From Mesotaenium endlicherianum (taxonomy: Eukaryota; Streptophyta; Zygnematophyceae; Zygnematales; Mesotaeniaceae), in contig WELA01009072.1 of NCBI GenBank assembly GCA_009602735.1, forward strand, positions 55,082-115,420: a DNA stretch of 60,339 bases, written 5' to 3'. The notes below the pieces were generated by a model. It was not told where the DNA came from. It saw only the letters and a program-made list of their open reading frames with translations, and did not search any database. Shown one piece after another: positions 34,113 through 44,885 of this stretch. The position numbers were made by a program, and so were the translations under genes. Numbering within the stretch: the stretch's first letter is position 1; each line of letters begins with the position of its first letter.

Positions 34113-34147
34113 AGCTGAGGCGTCCCTGCCTTTCCTGCTGAAAGCTA

Positions 34148-37100
34148 TTATTTTCCAGCCCTGCGGCTAGGGGTTTTAGGAAGGCAATCAGGACATTCCC
34201 ATCGTCCTGCCATAATTTCTTCCTCGCCAATGCAGAAAGTGTGCCAACGGGCACCACACTTATCGCAAGTTACCATTGCTTCCTGATCGTCCAGCACTTT
34301 GCAGCTGGCACAAGGCGTGGCCGGCACCAATTCCTCGGGCACAACCCTAACTGTGGGATCAATATTCGGCAAATGGCATAGCGAGCAATTCTGCACGTGG
34401 TCTCTCATGGTTTTACCATCAGAACCTTCCAGTTCTAACACACCATTGTCAAACGCATGTTTCACGCGCAAGATCACTGCACCTGAACTGGTGTCGATGG
34501 TGGTCTTGGTCTGGCGCTTGCGGTGGACAAAATTTCCTTCTTGAATCCGCGTCATCTGCAGGCGGTAGCTCCCGTCTCGCGTCCTGGCGTAACGTTGCGT
34601 ATCTCTTTTCTGTGCAATTTTCAGATTGTCTAGTGCAGCCGGTACCATGCGCTCAAATAACGCCATACGGCGCACCATCACTTTTAACAGTTCATCAGGG
34701 CTGTCCAGGTTTTTCACCTGTTCAATCTCCTGCTTGATACTGCTGGGCACTACTGGACTTCTGCCAAACAGTATCTGATATGGCGAGTAATTTGCCAAGG
34801 CAGCCTGCTTGCTAAATCTGTAACCCATAACCAGCCATGGCAGGGCTAGATCCCAGTCACGCTTGTCATGCTCAAGGCAAAACTTGCGCAAAGCAGACTT
34901 AATGGTTTGCACCATCCTTTCTGCCAGACCATAAGCTTCCGGATGATCTCTAGACGTAGTGCGATGATCGATGAAGCATCTGTCCAAGAGTTTCTGAAAA
35001 GACCCTTGGAACTCAGACCCTTGGTCTGTCAGCACTTCTGCTGGAGCTCCATGACGCACAATCACACCATTGAGGAACGCTTCCGCGGTCCCTAGACTCT
35101 CCTTAGCAATCAGAGGGACAACCTCTATCCACTTAGAGAAATGCTCAATCATGACCATGATATACTTGTTACCTCGCTTAGACAGCGGTAGCTCTCCTGC
35201 AAGATCGCAGCTCCAACGACAACCTAGGCCCATGATTGGCAAAGGTTGCAAGTGTGGATGTTGCTGTGTAAAACCAGCCTTGACGCGATCACAACTTTGG
35301 CAGGCCTTGGTCACATCTTCACACTGCTGCTTCATGCCCCTCCACCAATAAGACAGCTCCAAAAGACTATATGTCTTCTTGACACCATAGTGTCCACTGT
35401 TCTCGTGCATTTCCTGTACAAGAGCTCGTCTCCTGATGGGTTCTGGCACTAACTTCTCCTGACCAGTTTCTTCAATTTTGAAGAGGTTGTTGCATTTCCA
35501 GCAAAACCTTTTAGCTCGATGGTTTACCTGGTCCTTCTCCTTCACTGATAGTCCTTCCAAGTGAGTTCCCGTCTTCAGCCAGTGCATAGTAGCTTGATCT
35601 TTCCAGATCTCTGGACTGAACAGGGGTAGAGGCTCAGCTTCACCTGATGCTACTATTCCAGCCATTTTGGCTAGGCAAGCCACCAACTCTGCTGGGCTGC
35701 TCGGGTCTTCGTCCTCTCGGGCTCCTGTTCTGTCGTCTGAAGATGGGTCTGGGTTCGTGCTGAGTCCATCGGCGTCGTTGTTGAGCACTCCTGCTCTGTG
35801 CACCAACGTCATTTGGTACTCTTGTAGCTTAAGAGCCCAGCGAGCCAACTTACCAGTGAGGTCTCTATTCTTCATCAGCCATAGTAATGGTGAGTGATCC
35901 GTGATCAGTGTGAAGGGTCTTCCCCACAGATACTTTCTGAAGTGCGTGACCGCCCAAACCACTTCCAGCAGCTCTCCTTCATAGGACGAGTAGTTGCTCT
36001 CCGCTCGATTGTTAGAGCGTGAGGCATAGGCAATGACATACTCCTCTCTAGGGCTTGTGGCCTGAGTGAGTACTGCGCCAATTCCCACACGACTCCAGTC
36101 AGTGTGCAGATTGAACGGTTTGGAGTAGTCAGGCGTTCGCAAGACTGGGGCTGTTACCAGCCGCTCCTTAAGCTCGTTCATGGCTTTCTCCTGAGCTTCT
36201 GTCCACACAAAAGGTACATCCTTTTTCAGGAGTTCCGTCAAGGGTTTAGCAATTCTGCTATAATCCTTCACAAACTTACGATAGTATCCGCTTAGCCCTA
36301 ACAGAGCTTTCAGCTTAGACACATTCGCAGGTGCAGGTATCTTGTAAATAGCCTCAGTCTTCACAGCCTGAGGGGACATAGCATTGTTCCCAATCTCATG
36401 TCCTAGGTAAGGCACATGTGCCTCAAAGAATCTGCACTTTCCAGGATGCAGCTTAATCTGGAATTTCTCCAAGCGCTGGAACACTTGTCCCAAGTGCTCG
36501 AGGTGCTCCTCTATGGACTTGCTGAATACTACCACATCGTCAATGTATGGCTTAGCGAAATCCAGCCCCTCCAGCACTTTATCCATAGTCCTCTGAAATA
36601 TGGCTGGGGCATTTTTCAGCCCAAATGGCATTACTGTCCATTGCCAAAGTTTCCTTTGAGCCCAGAAAGCAATCTTACCTCGATCCTCTGTTTTCACAGG
36701 GATCTGGTTGAAGCCTTGGCGCAGATCGATAATGCTGAACACCTTTCCGATGGTGGCAATTGCAAAGATCCTTTCCGGCGTAGGCATCACATAGCTATCT
36801 GGCTCCGTGTAGAGATTCAGTCGCCTGTAATCTCCACACATTTGAGTGGCAGTGTAATTGCCGGCCTCGTCCTTTTTAACGACTACCACTGTAGGAGCCC
36901 ATGTACTGAGGTAGATTTTTCAATCATGCGGAGCTTATGCAGCTCTTCACAAGTTTTCTCCACACAGTCCCATTCTGTCTGACTGAGCTTATGCGGCCCT
37001 AGTCTGACTGGGTTATCAGTAGTTAGTGTGATCTCACACACACTGGCAGTGGTTCTACCAATCTCCTCCTTAGTGAAAGCAAATACCTTGCGGTGTTTCT

Positions 37101-37206
37101 TCAGCAATCTTTCTACTTGTGCTCTCTGCTGGGCTGAGACCATTTTCCCAATGGCAAAAGTTTCAGTTTCAGGTTGCTTCTCCCCAACAAAGGCATCCAG
37201 TAGTTG
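34148..37206 (-). pseudogene. Copy B Pol, disrupted
   Basis: This corresponds to copy A Pol at very high identity. A one-base loss near 36899 splits it into 37143-36883 and 36889-34148; the larger piece alone encodes 913 residues, from RT through the PHD finger. YIDD, DDE and the PHD ligands are retained. The motif before the catalytic Glu is changed (DHPEAYGLAERM instead of DHPQADGLAERM). The UAG-CAA-CUA boundary at its 5' end is unchanged. Confidence 0.85.
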
Positions 37207-40200
37207 CTACTCCTTAGGTGCAGGTGGGGGCTTCCCGCTCTCATCCTGGCCCTCAGGCTTTTCTGCCTGATTCTGGCTCTCAGGCTTTGCAGCTTGATTC
37301 TTAGGAGGTGGGGTAACAGGCTTTGCAGCTTGCTCCTCCGTTGCCATAAGTTTGGCAGCCTGTTTCTTAGGCTTTTTACCTTTCTCAACGCGTCGCCTCT
37401 CTTGCGGTGAGGGGTATGTCAGGCGCCTCCGGATGGGCTGCCTTAAAAACATTTCCTCGTCGACTGCAGTCCAACTGGTCCCGGTTCCTCCTTCTTCACG
37501 TGGCCGAGGTTGGTTTGCCATTGGAAAACCTGCGGGATCTGTCCTAGGGCTGATCGCCCAGCCCCATTCTTGCTCAATAATAGCCATGCGGGCGACGGTC
37601 GTGCCATACTCCTCCCTTGCGGGTGGTGTGACCATCCATGCCTGCGCCAATGTTTGCGACCTTTGAGGTGCAGCTAGTTGTGCAAAAAAGGCATCATCTG
37701 CTGCGGTCAAGCGGCTGATGGTGTTTCTCAGATCCATCAGTTCCCATTTTGGGATTGCAGGTATCATGGGAGCAGGCCCCTGCGACCTCTGTATCCTAAG
37801 ATCTGATAGTTGCAACAAGGGCGTGTTCATGCCTGGCGGCACACTAATGCCCAATGCCATTGCCCTGCGAACCAAACCTCTCCCTCCCTCTCCCTCTCTC
37901 TGCATAATATCCCGCAAAGCGGAGGAGGTGGGGCTGTGGTTCCTCGCGGAATGCCCTCTCTCTGAGCCTTCTCCTTATGCTTGAAATATCGCTTTAGCAT
38001 CCTCCTAAAAGATGCGTTACCCTCACGGGCCACCTTCCTTGGTCTGCTTGTGCGACTTTTGGGCTTTCCTCGTGCTGTCTTTACTTTAGCAGTGCAGGTA
38101 GTCACCTCCTGCTGTTGCGGCGGTTGTGCGGCTGACTTGGGTTCTGCCACTGGAAGACTGGCAGAAGGAGAACTGGATGTTGGCGACCTTAATTCTTCAT
38201 AAAGGTCTGCTGGGCTTGGCTCCATCAGGTGGTCAGCTACCCAGTCGTCTGTCCTCAGCTCCTGTAAGTCAAGCAGATCCAACTCTGGCGTGGGAAAACG
38301 TGGGATTTCTTCCCCAATGTCCCCTTCATTGTTGAGTGATGGTGACTCCAACTCCGAGAGGCCTTGCATTTCTGCATCCTCTTCCTCCTCCGGCTTCTCT
38401 GTTCCAGGAGGCGGTAATTCTTCGTCCCCTCCTATGTTGAGCCTCGCCATGCTGATGATGGCTGACTGTGGAGCGAGAGCTGCTTTCGCCACTTTCTCTT
38501 CCTTGAGTCGAGGGGCGTCTGCTTCCAGCAACTGCGGCATGATTTGCCTGGTGATCGACTCAGCTGTGCTGCCAACTGTGTCTTGTGGTTGCCCTTTGGC
38601 CTCTGGCCCTGGGCCCATCAGAGCAAGTGTGGCGGGCAATCTCTTGGCCGTCTCCTTCTTGCGTTCTTCAAAAATCACCTCCAGGCAAATGGTCTTTCCA
38701 GACCCTCCAGAATTTCCTGAATTCTGACTGCATTCTTCGGCCCATTCGCCAATATTGCACTGGCGTTCTTCATTTCTTGATGTTATCGCGTCTGGGGATG
38801 GGCTCCCAAAGACCTGGTCTGGGGCCATGTTTCGTAACTCAGAACTGGTATATTCCTCCCATTCCGGCATCCTCCCAAATACTTGGCCGGAGCGTTCTGC
38901 AGATGCTGGGACCTCCTGTGATTTGCTTACTGCAGCGCTCACCAAAGGGTTTGTTGCACCAGTTGCCTGGTCTTCCATGGTTGCGTCTCCTCGCAGCCTC
39001 CGCAGCTCTCTTTCCAGAGGGTCGCGTAGAGTCGCCATTCGATTGTCAATTCGCGTCAATAGGTCTTGACACCTAGTCAGATCCACCACTCTGGTTTCTC
39101 CGAGTGTTTCATCTTTGTCAGCCTCAGCTGCGTCTCTTTCAACACCATATTCTTTTTGTCGCTGATACGCTTCCCTGATAGCTCTCTGATCAGAGGTTGG
39201 CACCACATAGTGTCCAATCGTTACCGGCCTCGGCCTGGGCATAGGCTTGTCAGAGAACGTCATCTATTGCCAAGTCTTAATCGTCTCTACCAACCATGTC
39301 ATGGAGTGATGTCCAATCATATTGCCGAATATTTTCCCAGCGTTGTCCTGTCCCACCATTGCAACAATTTCTTGTGCAATGGAGTTGGGTACCCCCAGAC
39401 ACCTTCCCTTCTCTTCAGCTGTCGGCTCTCTCCACTGAGCTTCTCTGTCGTGCACATCTTTGACCATTCTTGGTCCTCCATTCACGAAAGCGCGTGATCC
39501 TGGGTATGCTGTGAAGGTGGGCAGCACCACCCTCGGCCGGCCTGGCTCGTTGACGACGTACTGTGGATAGGAATCCCTCCTGATCACTGGCTTGGTTTCC
39601 ACCATCAGTGCTTCTCCCACAGATACTGCCGTTGGCGTGCGCCGCGTAATCTCCTCCATCTCCCTCAGGATTTCAATGGACATGTCGTTGGTCCAGAATA
39701 GTCTGGCCCGGTGTGAGAGTCCTCCGTGCCTGGCGTCGTTGATCAATACATGATGACCCAGGGTGGAGTCAAAAACCAATTATGGATCTCCTGGCTTCAT
39801 CTGGTTGTAATCCATCCCTGGATGTACATTCTCAATCACAAACACTGGTGGGTAGCGATGCTGGCGTTCCCGCAGCATACTGATGATCTTCACCATCCTT
39901 CCCCAGTGTTGTGCTCGCGGGTCATTGAATACCCTCCTGTTCCCAGCTTGTGAGAAAGGTTGACAAGGGAATCCCGCAAAATCCAGTCAATCTTGTGATC
40001 ATAGAGGTCCTCAGACTTCACATCGAGAATGTTTCCTCCAGCAAGACGCACCACACTAGTAGGCACCAATGCCTTGAAATGGTACATTCGCCGCATCTGA
40101 CTCATGACCTCCTCAAATACTGTAAAAACACTCTCATCATTGTCCACATACAGCACTTTGGATACCTGGATACCTCGCTGAATCAGTGCGATGGTTCCAA

Positions 40201-43200
40201 TACCAAGTCCGGCGAACAATTCCAGCACTACTACTCCTCTCCTGCGAAATGGATCTTCCATCCTCACAATGCCTTGCGGCAATGGTTCTACTCCAGGCAT
40301 CAATTGGCAGCAGTTTTAACTGGATAAGGAACTGGCAGCAGCTCTTGCGGGCCACGGTCCCTGTTACTCACAGCTTCTAGTTGCTCCATAATCCAAGGTT
40401 GCCAAACCAAGGGAGTCGGCATGTTGATGCTGGTGTAGATCTTCTCTTCGCGTTGCATGATGAGGTCATAATGGTCTGGATACTGGTTATTCACACAGCA
40501 GTCTAGCAGTCCGTAGTTTGCTTCTCCCGAGCAAACCATTTTTACAGGAATTTCTCCTGTCGGCTGCCGATCTGTCGACTGGTAAGTCACCCTCTGCTTC
40601 CGCAGGTCGATGACCATACCCAGGGGAATCAGAGCTTCTGACCCCAATAGAACATCATAGTTTTCTGCCTCTGTCACCGTACACTCGATGAACAGTGACG
40701 CTTCCTCAGGTTTCCCCAAGTTTACTGTGATTTCCACAGGCTTGCGGGTGATTCCACAAGACTTTGAAATCTGCCCAGATGCAGTCCTCAACTGGAAAGG
40801 ACTTTCTTTCAGGTCCCTTGCCGTCAATCCCTGAGCTTTCACAGCTCGCTTTCCCAAGATTACTGGCTGTGCGCCAGTGTCCAATAGGATATTGGGAGCG
40901 GCCCAGTTGTTAAACGTCAAAACTCTATCCTTGTTCTGCACTCTCACAGTGCTAAAATTAGTAGGCAGCGAAGCGCTGTTCGCGCCTTCCTCAGCTAGGT
41001 CCAGCTGCTGTCTAGCTTCTCAATCGTGAAAGGGTATGTAAGACGCAGATCAACGAGTGAAAGACAAGGAATGTGCTGAATCCGGTGTTCCACCAGAGCT
41101 TTCAGCTTTTCCAGCGAAAAACTAAATATTTTGCGTGGCCCAGGCTTGGCTTGTCGTAGCTGCGCAATCTCGTTCTCATTGAGAGTGATCCGAAAGGTCT
41201 GAGGAAGCTTCCCAGCATTCCTTGGAACCAGACGGTCATGATCTGCGCGCTCCGCAGCCGTTGCAGCCACGGCCTTCTCAGGCGTCAACTTCTCGCCTTT
41301 GCAGACGGTCTTTTCGGCCACATCTGCATCGTAATAGACATTAGGCACATTTAGTCTTGCAAATTGAGCTTTCAACTCTGCAATCTTTGCACTCATAGCA
41401 TCGTACTTCTGATTACCCTTCCGGTTACCAGAGTTATCTTTCTCCTTTTTCTTACCCTTATCTGCCTCTTTCGTGGCAGCATTAGCCCATGGTGGTTTCA
41501 GATTTGGGTTCTTGGACCAACACTCATCTTCTGAGTGTCCCTTTTTACTGCAATGTGCGCATACCTGCGCCTTGCTAGCAGACAATTGCTTAGCATCCGG
41601 GTACAGACAATCTCTCTTCTGATGTCCTGATTTCCCGCAGTTCCAACAGCCCTCTGCTGTCTCAGCAGTGTTGGCGTGCTTAGCAAACCTATTGAAAGAC
41701 CCGTTCTTTTTCTTAAATTGAAAATTAGAGCTATTGGCCTTGGGCTGAAAGGATTCCTCCCTTCTCTCAGGAGCCATAAGCGTCCTGGAAGCCTCTTTGT
41801 ACCAGACTTTACCTTCCTCGACATTGCGTGCTATTTCAGTAGCCTCGTCGATGTTCCAGTCGATTCCGCGTTTCGCAGATAGGTGCGGCCTGACCTCCCA
41901 ATCTGTATCTTTACCCAGACACAATAAGAATTTGTCAGCCACAATCCTAGGCTCATAGATTCCTGCCTTCTTGGCAAGGTATACCAATTTGGATTTGACC
42001 TCCATCACTGTCTCGTTCTTCTGACGGACAAAATGCACATAGCGATGCACTTTAAGACTGCGATCCTCTGGGAATGTTGCTTCAAGCAACTTAAAGAAAC
42101 GACGCAGACAGTGCTTAGAGTCTAACTGGTCATCCCCAGCCTCCATATCCCTACGGCAACTAGCCCACGCTTGCGCATGGCTTGCGTCCGTGGTGACACT
42201 ATCACCATGCTGCCCTGTAACAGGTGCAGCTCTGCGTGTTACTTGTTCCTGAGCATTAGCAATCTTTTCAGACAATTCTTCACACACTTTACGCAATTCT
42301 GCGACAGATCCAGCATCATCTGTAGTGAAACAGATAGATAAAGTACTTAGTAAAACAGAATACTTTATCTATTCAAGACAAGGATCTTTGAACACAAGTG
42401 GTAGCTTCTTGAAAGAGAGATGGCTTCTTGAAAGTTAATATATTTCTGGATTTTGGCAAGTACAAGAGTGATTCTGCAATGTCTTTCTATGTTCTAGCTC
42501 TTGTTTATATACTTGCTACATAAGTAATTTCTAGGAAGGTGTATGTTGATGTGTTGGCACCCAACACATCCCAAAACTTGCCACCTCTTTCTAGAATAAT
42601 GTACACATGTCCTTTTGACCTAAAAATGGCACATTTTACTTTTGCCACATGGAGTTCTTCTAGGTCTTTCCTCTAACTTTGAAAATGCCTTGGAAGGTTC
42701 AAAGGACATGAACCAAGTTACTAGAGTACCTATTCACACTTGACTCCACACAATACTACTCCAAATATATTTGAAAACATTAAAATATATGCGAACTAAT
42801 ATATAATAACTCAAATCACTACATCATCATCTCGATAGTCGCTCGCTGCTGACCCTCGGAGAGTTGCTTCATGGCATCTGTTAATTCTTGTGTTAGTGCA
42901 GCTAAGTCTACGCTCTCAACAGGTGCAGCAGGTATCGCTCTTCCTGATGACAAAGCGGACAGGCGGGCTTTTGCAGCCTCTTTTTGGATTTTCAAATCTC
43001 TCGCCTTCTTTTGCTTGTCAAACGCCCATTCCTGGGTAAGGTTCTCATCCTTTTGAAATTGGCGATACAGCAACAAGGCATCCTTGTCCAAGTACTAAAC
43101 CAAGCTTATAAAAGCGACTGACTGAGTGTAAGAAGAATCCTTTCGGATTTTCTCAAAGAAGTCAGCCTAATAGATCTCATCAAACTCTTCAAAAGTGAGA

Positions 43201-43532
43201 CTATTTCCACTGGTTCGTCCACTAAAACACTTTGTAGACAGCTTCAACTTAGGATTTTCATCCTTATCATCACCAGTCATTTTGATTGGTGACCAAGACT
43301 CACTATGTTTATCCCACACGTTGTGCTCTCTGCCCAAATTCGGTACAAAAGCTCGCGCGTAATACGGATTCTCACCGTTCGTGGCAGTATAGCGAGACTC
43401 GTCTCTCAACGGTTGCTCACTCCACAGGTTATCCGTGTGCTCAGATGTCTCACTTTCTCGTGGACTCTGGCTTGAATCAAAACCTTCCACAGGCTCCACA
43501 GGGTAGTAGAGTCTTCCACTCCTCAACTGCAT
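37207..43532 (-). pseudogene. Copy B Gag - protease - DNA methyltransferase, broken
   Basis: It is colinear with copy A. It is interrupted by stops near 43163, 43096, 39780 and 39264, frameshifts near 41018, 40310, 39976 and 37915, and a 503-bp solo LTR at 42321-42823. The frameshift near 39976 falls just before the PCQPFS motif, so no full methyltransferase can be made. The region around 38400, where copy A is frameshifted, is in frame here. That shows the ancestral polyprotein ran from Gag through the linker. Confidence 0.85.
42321..42823 (-). mobile_element. Solo LTR of the 48.8-kb Gypsy family inside copy B
   Basis: A 503-bp sequence starting TGTAGTGAAAC and ending CACTACA on the plus strand. 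It matches the reverse complement of the 5' LTR at 48800-49316. It is flanked by the 5-bp duplication TCATC (42316-42320 and 42824-42828). Copy A shows the empty site at the corresponding place near 31737. It is the remnant of a full element lost by LTR-LTR recombination. Confidence 0.92.
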
Positions 43533-43656
43533 GTACAGTTGAATTTCTCCGGGTCCCCTTCCAGGTTGAGCACCGGCAGCCCTCACAGGCCTCAATCCCC
43601 AATTTGCTTGGGAATTTCTATTCACCTGAACCACAGAACCGAAGTTCTCAGAAGTA

Positions 43657-44881
43657 GGACGGAAGTCTCTTACTTCCACATAGGCTTTATGCCTTAAGGT
43701 TCTTGGGTTCACAGGTGAGCAAATTGTAGTTTGCAGAAATCACACTCTAAGCAGCTTGACATGCAACGTCAGATTCAGAGAAAATCGCCCTTCAGGCTTT
43801 CGCTTAACTTCCACAAGTCAGCTTACAAAACTCTGAAACTACGTCTATGCTGGCCTGGGTCAAGCTCTTCACTTAACACCGCGCCTTAACAGCTCTTCAC
43901 TGCCAGGCTGGGCTCACTCAGTTCTTCACTGAGAGCTTTATCTGTCAATACTACTCTCTCTCTTCGAGATGCGAATGCGACTTCTGAGAACTTGGAAATC
44001 AACACACAACTCACCATTTTAAGGCTGCTTCACACACACACTCGTGGCGTTCGGCCGACTCTGTGCTAATCTCCTAGCAGATTCTATTCTGCAGTTCTCC
44101 TTCTTTAACCGTGAGATTCCCTCTTGGGAACTCCTACAATCCTAACTTATCTATGATACACAGAAGAATCTTCGGTGTCGTCAGAAGCGTGGGGCTTTGG
44201 CCCTCCAGTGGCCTTGGGAACTCCTTCTTCTTCTTCGCGCCCTTCTTCTCTTTCCTTCTGCCTCTTGGCAAAGGTGCGTGCGAGTGAATGACATGTCTCA
44301 GGCAAGATTCGTGCCTTTCGCAGGCACCACACAGCGTCATCTTTCGAGAATGCCGTGCTTAGTCACACAACTTAGCTGCATGTCGCCTCTGCCTAGCCAT
44401 GCTCAACTCAAACTCGTAGTCACTCAGCATGCATGCACACCTTGTGACTGTCGCGCGTGGCTGCTTAGCTTCTCAGCTGGCAGTCACGCCTAATTGGCTC
44501 ATGGCTAAGAATTCCTGAGCGGCGTGCAAGCAAATGCCACTTGCTCAAGTTTTCCCAACCGGGCGGCCGTAACCTATCTTGGCATTGCAGCCATGACCTG
44601 GCTTAATCTGCCAGTCACACAGTACCTGACCTGGTACTTGCTGGGCGGCTCATTGCTGATCCCCAGCTCCTAGCCTCGCGGCTGTCTTGTCAAAACCTCC
44701 CCCATCCTTGGGTGTGGGTCACACTGACATTGACCCCTTGCCAGTGGTCTTGACGCCGCCATAACCGCTGACTGCGATGTAATCAGTCAAGTGGTCGGTG
44801 AGTCAACGTTGACTTTCAGCACTAGGTGGCCGTAGCTTGCGCTGCGCGTGCGACACCGTCAAACGGATAATAGTCGCGACA
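43657..44881 (-). repeat. LTR 3, truncated (5' LTR of copy B)
   Basis: A 1225-bp match to LTR 2 that stops at CGACA, the palindrome centre. The missing outer ~305 bp is found at the far end of the array (21683-21987). Confidence 0.85.
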
Positions 44882-44885
44882 CCAA
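44882..44885. repeat. Right target-site duplication of the array (CCAA)
   Basis: CCAA follows the CGACA terminus directly and matches 21679-21682. Confidence 0.6.

Larger units (their letters stand above)
21683..44881 (-). mobile_element. Head-to-tail array of two DNA-methyltransferase-encoding Gypsy retrotransposons
   Basis: In plus-strand order the array holds a 305-bp LTR piece (21683-21987), a full LTR (21988-23518), copy A internal region (23519-32570), a shared LTR (32571-34100), copy B internal region (34101-43656) and a truncated LTR (43657-44881). Both copies read on the minus strand. Each internal region ends in a purine-rich tract next to an LTR starting TGTAAGAGG. The outer ends of the array fall inside the LTR, at the centre of the palindrome CGACAGCTGTCG, which stays intact at 23209-23220 and 33790-33801. 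The ends read TGTCG and CGACA and are bounded by CCAA. Copy A is near-intact; copy B is a pseudo-element. Confidence 0.85.
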
